Source: Parvibaculaceae bacterium
Lineage (GTDB): Bacteria; Pseudomonadota; Alphaproteobacteria; Parvibaculales; Parvibaculaceae
Assembly (NCBI GenBank): GCA_028283765.1
Contig: JAPWJY010000003.1
Location: forward strand, 222,202-286,201
Length of the DNA: 64,000 bases
Direction: 5' to 3'
Part shown: positions 50,209 through 58,691 of the stretch, piece after piece
Layout of the letters: every line of letters begins with the position of its first letter
Position numbering within the stretch: position 1 is the stretch's first letter
The notes under the pieces: model-generated
What the model was told of the DNA's origin: nothing
Databases searched by the model: none
What the model saw: only the letters and a program-made list of their open reading frames with translations
Translations under genes and position numbers: made by a program

Positions 50209-50225
50209 GTTCCTATATAAGGAAC
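50209..50225. promoter_or_regulatory. IclR operator candidate 2
   Basis: Perfect palindrome GTTCCT-ATATA-AGGAAC, 34 bases upstream of the IclR start. Same half-sites as candidate 1; centre-to-centre spacing of 22 bases puts both on one face of the helix. Confidence 0.8.
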
Positions 50226-50259
50226 ATAGCAATCACCTTTATTGCTGTAAAGGAAATCG

Positions 50260-51006
50260 ATGGAGAGCGTAAAAACCGCCCTTCGGGTACTGGAGCTTGT
50301 CGCGGAGGCAGGCGAGATCGGCGTGAGCGAACTTGCGCGGCGTGCGGGCGAACCCAAAACCACAATCCAGCGCAATTTGTTGACCCTGCATGAGGCCGGC
50401 TGGATTCGATCGGTAGATGAAGGCGCGCGCCGGAAATGGACTTTAAGCGCAAAGCTTGTGGTGCTTGCCGCGCGAGTCGAGGCCTTTCCCCATTTGCGCG
50501 AGGTGGCGCTGCCGGTCATGGAGGCATTGCGGCATCAGACGCAGGAGACGATTCACCTGACGCTTAGAGAGGGAGGGCAGGTGGTTCTGATCGAGCGTCT
50601 GGATTCTCCACAGGCGTTGCGCACATTCCGGGCGCTTGGTTCGCGGGCGCCGCTTCATGCGACAGCAAACGGCAAGGCTGTTCTGGCCCGCGTGTCTGAT
50701 GCGGAGCGCGAGCGCTATCTCGCCCAGTCACTGAAAGTCTGGACGCCCCATACGCTGACGGATCCACAGCAACTCGCGAAACAGCTTCTGGATATTTGCG
50801 CGCAAGGATACGCCTTTAGTGATGGCGAGCTGGACGTCAACGTGCGGGCTGTCGCCTCGGCCATTTGTCCGCGCGGCGGTGCGCCGGTGGCGGCGCTTTC
50901 AATCTCATGTCCGGCGACGCGATTACCTGACGATCATGTCCGCCGGTACGGCGCACTCGTCAAAAAGGCGGCCAGACAGATCGAGGAGCAACTGGACGGG
51001 GAATAG
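50260..51006 (+). CDS. IclR-family transcriptional regulator
   Basis: 248 residues. The N-terminal winged helix reads ALRVLELVAEAGEIGVSELA followed by RRAGEPKTTIQRNLLTLHEA. The C-terminal GAF-like effector domain contains LGSRAPLHATANGKAVLA and GYAFSDGELDVNVRAVAS. It probably represses the divergent CoA-transferase operon and its own gene through the two palindromes, with a pathway acid or CoA ester as effector (inference). Confidence 0.93.
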   Translation: MESVKTALRVLELVAEAGEIGVSELARRAGEPKTTIQRNLLTLHEAGWIRSVDEGARRKWTLSAKLVVLAARVEAFPHLREVALPVMEALRHQTQETIHLTLREGGQVVLIERLDSPQALRTFRALGSRAPLHATANGKAVLARVSDAERERYLAQSLKVWTPHTLTDPQQLAKQLLDICAQGYAFSDGELDVNVRAVASAICPRGGAPVAALSISCPATRLPDDHVRRYGALVKKAARQIEEQLDGE

Positions 51007-51060
51007 GGAGCTTGCTCCATTAGCGAACTCAGGGGTTGCCATCGATGGCGTGCAATGACA

Positions 51061-51837
51061 TCAGGAAGCATGGGTTTCTCCCAGTGCTTCCAGTACCTCC
51101 GCTTTCAGCCATGTGAATGCCGGGGAGGCGCGGTCGCGGGGGCGGCCGATGCCGACATCGACGATCTTGCTGATGCGGCCGGGCCGGGGCGCCATCACGA
51201 CGACCCTGTCGCCGAGATAGATCGCCTCGTCCACGTCATGAGTGACCAGCACCATGGTGATGCCTTCCGTTTTCCAGATGTGCTCCAGTTCCCGTTGCAT
51301 GTGGGTGCGCGTCAGCGCGTCGAGCGCACCGAAAGGCTCGTCGAGCAGCAGGAGAGCGGGGCGGTTGACGAGGCCGCGGGCGATGGCCGCGCGTTGCGCC
51401 ATGCCGCCTGAAAGTTGTCGCGGATAGGCCTTCTCGAATCCGCGCAGTCCCACGAGGGAAACATGTTCCGCGATACTGGCGCGTTTTTGTTCCGCGCTCA
51501 ACGTCGCGTTCTCGAGCGCCAATGCGATGTTGCCCTCGACATTGAGCCAGGGAAACAGCCGGGGTTCCTGGAAGATCAGGCCGCGTCTCAGGCTGGTGCC
51601 GGAGACGCGCTTGCCGCCGAGCAGGATTTCGCCGCCGTAATCGCCGTCTAGGCCGGAGACGAGACGCAGCAGGGTCGACTTGCCGCAACCGCTCGGGCCG
51701 ACCAGCGACAGAAATTCGCCGGGTTCGACCGTGAGGCTGAGATCATCGATGGCGGCGAAAGCCTCGCCGGCGACCTTGAAGCGCTTTTTGACATTGCGGA
51801 TGTCGAGGGTGCCGAGTTCTGTCATGTCGTTTTCCAA
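51061..51837 (-). CDS. Sulfonate/nitrate-type ABC transporter ATP-binding protein
   Basis: 258-residue ATPase of the SsuB/TauB/NrtD group. Walker A GPSGCGKSTLLRLVSG, Q-loop LIFQEPRLFPWL, signature LSGGMAQRAAIARGL, Walker B LLLLDEPFGALD and the H-loop LVTHDVDEA are present. It is last in a four-gene operon; the second permease ends 2 bases upstream. It powers uptake by the two permeases and the binding protein. Confidence 0.94.
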   Translation of the reverse strand: MENDMTELGTLDIRNVKKRFKVAGEAFAAIDDLSLTVEPGEFLSLVGPSGCGKSTLLRLVSGLDGDYGGEILLGGKRVSGTSLRRGLIFQEPRLFPWLNVEGNIALALENATLSAEQKRASIAEHVSLVGLRGFEKAYPRQLSGGMAQRAAIARGLVNRPALLLLDEPFGALDALTRTHMQRELEHIWKTEGITMVLVTHDVDEAIYLGDRVVVMAPRPGRISKIVDVGIGRPRDRASPAFTWLKAEVLEALGETHAS

Positions 51838-51839
51838 AA

Positions 51840-52604
51840 TCAGTTCGGGTCCTGCCAGCGCAGCACGTGGGCTTGCAGACGCCTCGCGGCGGTGTTGAGC
51901 AAAAAGCCGACGCCGCCGATGATCGCCATGCCGAGAAGAACGAGATCCATGCGGAACTGCTCGCGTCCCTCCATGATGCTGCTGCCGATGCCTGGCGCGA
52001 CGGCGAAGAGATATTCGGCCCCGATCGTCGCTAGCCAGCCATAGATCAGGGCGAGATGAAGGCCCGTCGCGATCGATGGCGCGGCGGCGGGCAGGACCAC
52101 CTTGCGCAGCGTCTGCAGGCGCGAGAGCTTCAGGATGCGCGCGACTTCGAGGAAGCGCGGATCGACGCTTCTGACGCCTTCATAAGTGTTGAGCATCACC
52201 GGCAGGAAAACGGCGAGCGCGATGAAGGTCACCTTGGCGGTTTCGCCATTGCCGAGCCAGATCGACATCAGGGGAATCCAGGTGAAGAGCGCGATGTGTT
52301 TGAGCCCGTTCAGGAGCGGACTCAAAAGTTCGTCGATGAGCCTGACGGTGCCGAGCGCTCCGCCGAGGATGAGTCCGATCAGGCTGCCGCCGAGAAGCCC
52401 CAGCGCATCGCGCCTGAGGCTTGCCCCAAGCGCTGTGAGCAGCGAGCCGTCGCCGAGTTGTTCACGGGCCGTTGCGGCAACGGCTTCGGGGGACGCCCAG
52501 AGCCGCGCATCGAGCAGGCCGAACCTGACCGAGAGGTCCCAGGCAAGGAGCAGAAGCAGCGGGAAGACGACGCCCGAGCCCAGATATTTTTCGGTGCGGC
52601 TCAT
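51840..52604 (-). CDS. Sulfonate-type ABC transporter permease 2
   Basis: 254-residue inner-membrane permease, starting at MSRTEKYLGS (ATG at 52604). The EAA-type loop is FLEVARILKLSRLQTLRKVV, and LLNGLKHIALFTWIPLMSIW is typical of SsuC/TauC. It overlaps the first permease by 4 bases (52601-52604). The two permeases share the family fold but are clearly different in sequence, suggesting a heterodimeric channel. Confidence 0.93.
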   Translation of the reverse strand: MSRTEKYLGSGVVFPLLLLLAWDLSVRFGLLDARLWASPEAVAATAREQLGDGSLLTALGASLRRDALGLLGGSLIGLILGGALGTVRLIDELLSPLLNGLKHIALFTWIPLMSIWLGNGETAKVTFIALAVFLPVMLNTYEGVRSVDPRFLEVARILKLSRLQTLRKVVLPAAAPSIATGLHLALIYGWLATIGAEYLFAVAPGIGSSIMEGREQFRMDLVLLGMAIIGGVGFLLNTAARRLQAHVLRWQDPN

Positions 52605-53494
52605 GCGGCGGCTCCATAGCGGCGCGAAAGCCGCATTTCGCCAAGAGCCAGCAGCTTGTCGAGAATGAAGCCGATAATGCCGATGACGGCCATCGTCGCG
52701 ATCATGACATCGAGCTGGAAGAGCTGGCGCGCCATGACCATCTGGTAGCCGATACCTTCGGTCGAGGCGAGCAACTCCACGACGACCAGCGATTGCCATG
52801 CATGGGTGAGCCCGTAGCGCAGGCCGGTGAAGACCGGCAGCAGCGCGCCCGGCAGCATGATCTTGCGCAGGATCTGCCGCCGGTTGAACTTGTAGATACG
52901 GGCGACCTCGAGATAGGCCTTGGGAATATTGCGGAAACCGTCGAGCGTGTTGAGCGTCGTGGGGACAAGCGCCGCTTCTGCGATGATGACGATCTTCAGC
53001 GTTTCGCCGATGCCGAAGAGGATCATCAGGAAAGGAATCCATGCAAGCGTGGGTATCTGCGCCACGGCGAGGAACGAAGGCCGCAGGAAACGCTCGAAGC
53101 GGGGTGACAGTCCCATGGAGGCGCCAAGCGCGAGGCCGAGAAGTGCGCCCGCGGCAAAACCGGAGACGACGCGCCGAATGCTGATCGATAGATTGGCTGC
53201 GAGATCGCCCGAATTCACAAGCGACAGGAAGGCGCTGTAGACCGTCTCCGGCGACGGAAGGATCAGCGGCGTCACGAGATTGGCGCGGGAGGAAATCTCC
53301 CACAGTACAAGGAGCAGCGCGGGCGTCAGCGCGCCGAGCAGAACGCGGCGGCCGCGCGTCTGAGGCTCGCCCCTGCTTTGCACCTTTGGGGTGCCGTCGC
53401 CGCCGTCAAGGCCGGCAAGGTCTATCGGCGCGGCGGTGCCTGCCACCTCCGGCGGCCTTCGCAGCGGCGCATGTTTTACGTTTGGTGCATTCAT
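52601..53494 (-). CDS. Sulfonate-type ABC transporter permease 1
   Basis: 297-residue permease with a cytoplasmic N-terminal extension of about 45 residues before the first helix. The EAA-type loop is YLEVARIYKFNRRQILRKIM, and FLAVAQIPTLAWIPFLMILF is the matching membrane block. It overlaps the binding-protein gene by 4 bases (53491-53494) and permease 2 by 4 bases. All four transporter genes are thus translationally coupled or nearly so. Confidence 0.93.
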   Translation of the reverse strand: MNAPNVKHAPLRRPPEVAGTAAPIDLAGLDGGDGTPKVQSRGEPQTRGRRVLLGALTPALLLVLWEISSRANLVTPLILPSPETVYSAFLSLVNSGDLAANLSISIRRVVSGFAAGALLGLALGASMGLSPRFERFLRPSFLAVAQIPTLAWIPFLMILFGIGETLKIVIIAEAALVPTTLNTLDGFRNIPKAYLEVARIYKFNRRQILRKIMLPGALLPVFTGLRYGLTHAWQSLVVVELLASTEGIGYQMVMARQLFQLDVMIATMAVIGIIGFILDKLLALGEMRLSRRYGAAA

Positions 53495-54579
53495 TTCGGG
53501 GTCGCTGGCTTGCCGTCCGCATCGAAGGTTGGCCAGTAATGTTCAAGGCCGAGCGATTTGAGGGCGAGGGCCAGCGGTTCGGGGTCGATCCAGCCGTCAA
53601 CCTCGACAGGCGAACGGATGAGACCGAAGCGGAGCGACTTCTCCGCCGAACGCTTGTATTGCGCGGTGATGAAATCGTCGAAGAGGGGGCTGTTCAGCAC
53701 CTTCGGGTCTTCGCCGGATTGTGCTTCCTTGAAGAAGGCGGCGGGGACGCCGACCTTCGCCCAGATGTCGTAAAGCGCCGGCTGGTTGGCAGGCTCCGAG
53801 GCCCAGCGCGCCTCGCCGACAAGCACCTTGACGACGCGATTGACGGTCGTGGGATGCGCTTTTGCGAAGTCGTCGGTGACGAGGAAGGCGGCCTGGGAGG
53901 AGAGCTTCGGGTCCTGTCCCTTTGTCGTATAGAGATATTTGATCAGTCCCTTGTCGCGCGCGCCGAAGGAATAATAGGAGGTGAAGGCCGCATCGACCTG
54001 ATGCGCGGCCAGCGCTGAAAGGCTTGTCGCATTGTCGAGATTGACGACCTTGAGATCGCGGTAGCTGAGCCCCACGGTCGAAAGGATGCTGGCGGCGGTG
54101 AGCTGGTAAAGCGTGCCATTGAAGTTCGAAACGGTTTGTCCCTTGAGGTCGGCGAGCGTCTTGAGGGTCGAATCCGCAGGCACCGCGATGTAAGTATTGA
54201 AGCGCGTGCCTGTTGCGAGCAGGAGCCGGGTCTTGAGCCCGAGCGAACGCGCGACGATTTCAGGCAGGTCGCCCTGCCACGCGAAATCGAGCTGGCCGCT
54301 CGCGAGGGCTTCATTCACCGCCGGTCCCGCGCCGCTGAAGAATTGCCATTCCACCTTGGTGCCGTCGGCACTGAATTCCTTTTCCAGCAGGCCCTTCACA
54401 TGCACGGCTGAAATATAAGTACCGGCGGAAAAGGGACGTCCGCCCACGCCCGCCATGGCGACGCCAATACGGATGACGTCCGGCCGCTCTTCGGCATGGG
54501 AGGGCAACACACCGGCAAGAAGGCTCACGAGCAGCGCGAGACCGAAAAAAATACGAGACAAGGTGGAGCGCCTTTCCAT
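53491..54579 (-). CDS. Sulfonate-type ABC transporter periplasmic substrate-binding protein
   Basis: 362 residues from the ATG at 54579 (MERRSTLSR). The signal peptide has a hydrophobic core FFGLALLVSLLAGVLPSHA. The mature part resembles the SsuA/TauA group (FSGAGPAVNEALASGQLDFA, ADLKGQTVSNFNGTLYQLTA, VDAAFTSYYSFGARD). It is first in the transporter operon and divergent from a TauD dioxygenase gene, which supports an organosulfonate or related ligand; the ligand cannot be fixed from sequence. Confidence 0.92.
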   Translation of the reverse strand: MERRSTLSRIFFGLALLVSLLAGVLPSHAEERPDVIRIGVAMAGVGGRPFSAGTYISAVHVKGLLEKEFSADGTKVEWQFFSGAGPAVNEALASGQLDFAWQGDLPEIVARSLGLKTRLLLATGTRFNTYIAVPADSTLKTLADLKGQTVSNFNGTLYQLTAASILSTVGLSYRDLKVVNLDNATSLSALAAHQVDAAFTSYYSFGARDKGLIKYLYTTKGQDPKLSSQAAFLVTDDFAKAHPTTVNRVVKVLVGEARWASEPANQPALYDIWAKVGVPAAFFKEAQSGEDPKVLNSPLFDDFITAQYKRSAEKSLRFGLIRSPVEVDGWIDPEPLALALKSLGLEHYWPTFDADGKPATPK

Positions 54580-54612
54580 TTCACTGCATGGCGTCGACAA
54601 CATGCGGATAAA

Positions 54613-54631
54613 TCACATTGATATAATGTGA
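54613..54631. promoter_or_regulatory. Perfect palindrome on the divergent sulfonate promoter
   Basis: TCACATT-GATAT-AATGTGA, 7-base arms around 5 bases, between the binding-protein gene and the TauD gene. A TATAAT hexamer on the plus strand (54622-54627) lies inside it, so a bound protein would cover a likely -10 element. No matching regulator gene is adjacent. Confidence 0.65.
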
Positions 54632-54739
54632 ATAAAATAAAGCCGTTGTGCGGCGGTGGGAAATATATAAATCTACTAATACGATAGGATCAAGCAGGAT
54701 TAGAAGGCGCCTTGTTACGCCACACTGAAGGAGGCCAGC

Positions 54740-55666
54740 GTGCCGACGAACGATAATCAGATTCTTTCCGACCTCGGTTTTGAAGTCGTGCCCGTCGCGG
54801 GGCGCATTGGCGCGGAAGTGAGAGGGATCGAGCTTTCAGCCGATCTCGGTGCGGCCGCGCTCGGCGCGTTGCGCAGTACGCTCAACCGGTACAAGGTTCT
54901 GTTCTTCCGCGGGCAGACGCATCTCGACGATGCGGGGCAGGAGGCTTTTGCAGCGGCGCTTGGTAAACCGCTCGCTCATCCGACCGTGCCGGTCAAGTCC
55001 GGCAGTTCCTGGCTGCTGGAACTGGACTCGCAATATGGCGGCAGGGCGAATTCATGGCACACCGACATCACCTTCATCGATACCTATCCCTGGGCCTCGA
55101 TCCTGCGCGCCGTCGTTCTGCCGGCCAGCGGCGGCGACACGGTATGGGCGAATACGGCGACGGCCTATGACGATCTTGCGCCGGAACTGAAGGAACTTGC
55201 CGAGAGACTCTGGGCGGTCCACAGCAACGATTACGATTATGCGTCGGCGCGCAAGGACGTCACCGAGGAGGCGGTGAAGCGCCACAAGGACGTTTTCGCA
55301 TCGACTGTTTACGAAACCGAGCATCCGCTCGTCCATGTGCATCCCGAGACGGGAGAACGCAATCTGCTCCTCGGGCATTTCCTGAAAAAGATCGTCGGTC
55401 TTTCCACGGCCGACAGCGCCCGGTTGTTCGGGTTTTTTCAGGACCATGTGACGCGGCTTGAAAACACGGTGCGCTGGCGCTGGATGGTCGGCGACGTAGC
55501 GATCTGGGACAATCGCGCCACGCAGCACTATGCGATCAACGATTACGGCGATCAGCATCGTGTGATGCGCCGCGTGACACTGCGCGGCGAGGTGCCCGTG
55601 AGCGTCGACGGGCGGCGCAGCATTGCGCGCAAGCCGGGCGCCGGTGCGCTGCAAGCCGCCGAATAG
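54740..55666 (+). CDS. TauD/TfdA-family dioxygenase of the sulfonate cluster
   Basis: 308 residues, GTG start at 54740 behind an AAGGAGG. Iron ligands His107-x-Asp109 in NSWHTDITFID and the distal His in DNRATQHYAINDY, with the 2OG-binding arginine in HRVMRRVTLRG. This version is closest in layout to taurine or alkylsulfatase-type TauD enzymes. With the divergent sulfonate importer and downstream flavoenzymes, oxidative release of sulfite or sulfate from an organosulfur compound is the likely role. Confidence 0.92.
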   Translation: MPTNDNQILSDLGFEVVPVAGRIGAEVRGIELSADLGAAALGALRSTLNRYKVLFFRGQTHLDDAGQEAFAAALGKPLAHPTVPVKSGSSWLLELDSQYGGRANSWHTDITFIDTYPWASILRAVVLPASGGDTVWANTATAYDDLAPELKELAERLWAVHSNDYDYASARKDVTEEAVKRHKDVFASTVYETEHPLVHVHPETGERNLLLGHFLKKIVGLSTADSARLFGFFQDHVTRLENTVRWRWMVGDVAIWDNRATQHYAINDYGDQHRVMRRVTLRGEVPVSVDGRRSIARKPGAGALQAAE

Positions 55667-55683
55667 CAAACGAGAGGCATCCG

Positions 55684-56844
55684 ATGGGCGGCGATCCCGT
55701 GCTCCAGACGACAACGCCGGTTCAGAGGGCGCTTGTCGTTGCGCGTGACATTGAAGCGAGGGCGTCCGCGCATGACCGGGCTGCATCTTTTCCTTTTGAG
55801 AATTTTGCAGACCTTCATCGCGCGGGCCTTCTTCAGCTCGCCGTGCCGGTTGCGTTTGGCGGACCGGCAACATCTCTGGCCGAGATGATCGAGGTCGTGC
55901 GCATCGTCGGCGCGGCAGATGCGTCGACGGCGCTGGTTCTCGTCATGCACTACCTTCAGCTTGGCTCGGGTCTGCGCTCAAGGCGCTGGCCCGAAGCGAT
56001 CCGCAGGCGTCTGGCGCATGACGCGCTCGAAGGCGTTTCTCTCGTCAATGCGCTGCGCACGGAACCCGAACTCGGGACGCCGGCGCGCGGCGGGTTGGCC
56101 GAGACCGTTGCGCGCCGGACGGAGGGGGGCTGGCGGATCAGCGGCCACAAGATTTATTCGACCGGTGCACCGCTTCTGGGCTGGGGTCTTGTCTGGGCGC
56201 GGACGGAAGACGAAACGCCCCGGATTGGCTTCTGGCTCGTGCCCATGAAGGCGCCGGGCGTCAGCATGGTGGAAACCTGGGATCATCTCGGTCTGCGCGC
56301 CTCGGGAAGCCACGATACGCTGTTCGACAATGTATTCGTGCCCGAGGATCATGCCGTTGACATTCGTCTGCCGAAGGAGTGGGCTGAACTCGATCCGTTT
56401 CAGGCCGCGTTTCATCCGGTGGCGCTGGCGGCGCTTTACGAAGGTGTTGCGGTTGCCGCGCGGGACTGGCTTGTCGGCTATCTGAAAACGCGCAAGCCCA
56501 GCAATCTCGGTGCTTCTTTGGCGACGCTTCCGCATTTTCAGGAAGCAGTCGGGGAAATAGACGCCATGAGTTCCGTGAACCGGCTCCTTGTCGATGAAAC
56601 GGCGGCGAAGCTCGATCGGGATCCGGCAAGCGTGACGGCCGAGGCGGCCGGTCTGGTCAAGTTCACGGTGACTTCGAACGCGATCAGGATCGTTGAGCGC
56701 GCCTTGCAACTCACCGGCAATCCGGGCCTGAGCCATGCGCGGCCGCTTGAGCGCTATTTCCGGGATGTGCAGTGCAGCCGCGTTCACTCGCCGCAAAACG
56801 ACAGTATCCTGCGGTTTGCCGGGCGCGCGGCGCTTGGCCTTTAA
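55684..56844 (+). CDS. SfnB/DszC-like acyl-CoA-dehydrogenase-fold flavoprotein
   Basis: 386 residues with acyl-CoA dehydrogenase fold: ADLHRAGLLQLAVPVAFGGP, LVNALRTEPELGTP, WRISGHKIYSTGAPLLGWGL and LGLRASGSHDTLFDNVFVPE. Its place between TauD and LLM genes fits the SfnB sulfur-acquisition group, which resembles flavin monooxygenases (DszC) rather than true dehydrogenases. It probably acts on a sulfur compound, with reduced flavin supplied in trans. It is 17 bases after the TauD gene. Confidence 0.87.
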   Translation: MGGDPVLQTTTPVQRALVVARDIEARASAHDRAASFPFENFADLHRAGLLQLAVPVAFGGPATSLAEMIEVVRIVGAADASTALVLVMHYLQLGSGLRSRRWPEAIRRRLAHDALEGVSLVNALRTEPELGTPARGGLAETVARRTEGGWRISGHKIYSTGAPLLGWGLVWARTEDETPRIGFWLVPMKAPGVSMVETWDHLGLRASGSHDTLFDNVFVPEDHAVDIRLPKEWAELDPFQAAFHPVALAALYEGVAVAARDWLVGYLKTRKPSNLGASLATLPHFQEAVGEIDAMSSVNRLLVDETAAKLDRDPASVTAEAAGLVKFTVTSNAIRIVERALQLTGNPGLSHARPLERYFRDVQCSRVHSPQNDSILRFAGRAALGL

Positions 56845-56877
56845 TAATTATAATTCTATCTGCGAGAGGGGCGGATC

Positions 56878-57969
56878 ATGAGCGTTGAATTTATCGGGAT
56901 GATCTCGACACGGGCCATGTCGGAAATCCATCCACCGAAGGGTCCCGCGATCGATCGCGACTATCTTCGCGCTTTTGCGCAAGCCCACGAGAATGCGGGC
57001 TTCGACCGGATTCTGGTTGCCCATCATTCGACCGGACCCGACGCTTTCATGGTGACGTCCTATATCGCGTCCGTGACTGAGCGTATCGGCTTCATGCTGG
57101 CGCATCGGCCCGGCTTCATGGAGCCGACGCTCGCGGCGCGCAAACTCGCGACGCTCGATCAACTGATTGGCGGCCGTCTTGCCGTCCACATCATTTCAGG
57201 CGGCGATGACGAGGAACAGCGCCGCGACGGCGACTTTCTCAATCATGATGAGCGTTATGCGCGGACGGACGAATATCTCGACGTCATGCGCAAGATCTGG
57301 ACGAGCGACAGGTCGGTCACCCATGAAGGAAAATATTACCGGTTCGAACGCGCTTATTCCGAAGTGAAACAGGTGCAAAAGCCGCACCTGCCCGTCTATT
57401 TCGGCGGCTCCTCGGATGCGGCGCTCGATGTCGCGGGACGCCACGCCGATGTTTATGCGCTGTGGGGTGAGACGCACGCGCAGGTGCGCGAGACGCTGGC
57501 CCGGGCGCAGGCCTCTGCGGCGCGATATGGGCGCAGGCTCCGCTTCAGCGTTTCCTTCAGACCCGTTCTGGCAGCGACGGAAGATGAAGCGTGGGCGCGC
57601 GCAGAGCGGATTCTCGAGGAGGCCAGGCAATTGCGGCAAGCGGCAGGCCTCGTGGATGGCGATCCAAAGCAAAGCGTCGGCGCCCAGCGCCTTCTCGACG
57701 CGGCGGCGCAGGGCGACCGGGTGGACAAGCGTCTGTGGACGGCGATCGCGAAGCTCAATGGAGGCCGGCAGAATTCGACGGCGCTCGTCGGCACGCCCGA
57801 TCAGGTGGCCGAAGCGCTACTCGATTATTACGATCTCGGTGTCACTACATTCCTGATCCGTGGCTTCGACCCGCTCGAAGATGCAACCGACTATGGGCGC
57901 GAGCTTATTCCGGCGACCCGGGCGCTTGTCGCGAAACGTCTGGCGGCACAGCAGGCGAAGGCGGGATAG
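56878..57969 (+). CDS. LLM-class flavin-dependent monooxygenase (SsuD-like)
   Basis: 363 residues of luciferase-like TIM barrel, alkanesulfonate-monooxygenase group. Seen: EFIGMISTRAMSEIHPPKGP, RILVAHHSTGPDAFMVTSYI, QLIGGRLAVHIISGGDDEEQ, YFRFERA-type loop YYRFERAYSEVKQVQKPHLP and YFGGSSDAALDVAGRHADVY. It would use FMNH2 and oxygen to split C-S bonds. No flavin reductase (SsuE) gene is in the window, so it must come from elsewhere. Confidence 0.91.
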   Translation: MSVEFIGMISTRAMSEIHPPKGPAIDRDYLRAFAQAHENAGFDRILVAHHSTGPDAFMVTSYIASVTERIGFMLAHRPGFMEPTLAARKLATLDQLIGGRLAVHIISGGDDEEQRRDGDFLNHDERYARTDEYLDVMRKIWTSDRSVTHEGKYYRFERAYSEVKQVQKPHLPVYFGGSSDAALDVAGRHADVYALWGETHAQVRETLARAQASAARYGRRLRFSVSFRPVLAATEDEAWARAERILEEARQLRQAAGLVDGDPKQSVGAQRLLDAAAQGDRVDKRLWTAIAKLNGGRQNSTALVGTPDQVAEALLDYYDLGVTTFLIRGFDPLEDATDYGRELIPATRALVAKRLAAQQAKAG

Positions 57970-58091
57970 GTTCCCGCGTTCCACATGGGCAAGGCGAGAT
58001 ATGCCCAAAGATTTCCAGATAAGAATTTGCCGTTCCCACTCCGGCTGTTCTTTGGCACTCTCGGTCTCCAGACAATGAACGGGCTTGAACC

Positions 58092-58682
58092 ATGGGTGGA
58101 CTTGGGAGATTGCGTGAAGCGGTGGGCCGGTTTTCACGGCTGGTGCGGCTGACTTCAAACGAACAGGTTCTCTTGCAGGATGGTGCGGAGATTTTACGCG
58201 ATCTCATCAGCACTGACGATTGGCTTCCCGACGCATTCGCAGCGCCGGGCCCCGAGAGATACCAGCAATATCTGCTCCATTGCGATTCCGAGGAGCTTTT
58301 CTCGATCGTCAGTTTCGTCTGGGGCCCGGGCCAGTCCACGCCGGTTCACGATCATACGGTCTGGGGCCTTGTCGGTGTCCTGCGCGGCGCGGAAAAGGCC
58401 CAGCGTTTCGCATGGCAGCCCAATGGGGAACTGGCCAGTACCGGAGAGCCGGAGCTTCTGACGTCGGGCGATGTCGATGCCGTATCTCCCGCTGTCGGAG
58501 ACATACATCGCGTCTCAAACGCATTTCCGGACCGCACCTCGATCAGCATTCACGTCTATGGCGCCAATATCGGAGCGGTTCACCGCTCGACCTATGGCGC
58601 GGACGGCGCGCGCAAGGCGTTCATTTCCGGCTATGCGAACGAGGTTCTGCCGAATCTCTGGGATAAATCGACCCTGTCGTGA
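58092..58682 (+). CDS. Cysteine dioxygenase-family thiol dioxygenase
   Basis: 196-residue cupin. The three-histidine iron site is visible: His86 and His88 in STPVHDHTVWGLVG and His139 in GDIHRVSN. LRGAEKAQRF and ISIHVYGANI complete the bacterial CDO pattern; a cysteine for the Cys-Tyr cross-link is absent (Gly94 region). The enzyme oxidises cysteine or a related thiol such as 3-mercaptopropionate to a sulfinate. It converges on the rhodanese gene 9 bases away. Confidence 0.9.
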   Translation: MGGLGRLREAVGRFSRLVRLTSNEQVLLQDGAEILRDLISTDDWLPDAFAAPGPERYQQYLLHCDSEELFSIVSFVWGPGQSTPVHDHTVWGLVGVLRGAEKAQRFAWQPNGELASTGEPELLTSGDVDAVSPAVGDIHRVSNAFPDRTSISIHVYGANIGAVHRSTYGADGARKAFISGYANEVLPNLWDKSTLS

Positions 58683-58691
58683 GGCAGGCGA

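Noticed and set aside
54594..54627. Full plus-strand promoter TCGACA/TATAAT before the TauD gene
   Set aside because: The spacing between the two hexamers is 22 bases, too long for a standard promoter. Only the -10-like hexamer inside the palindrome is kept.
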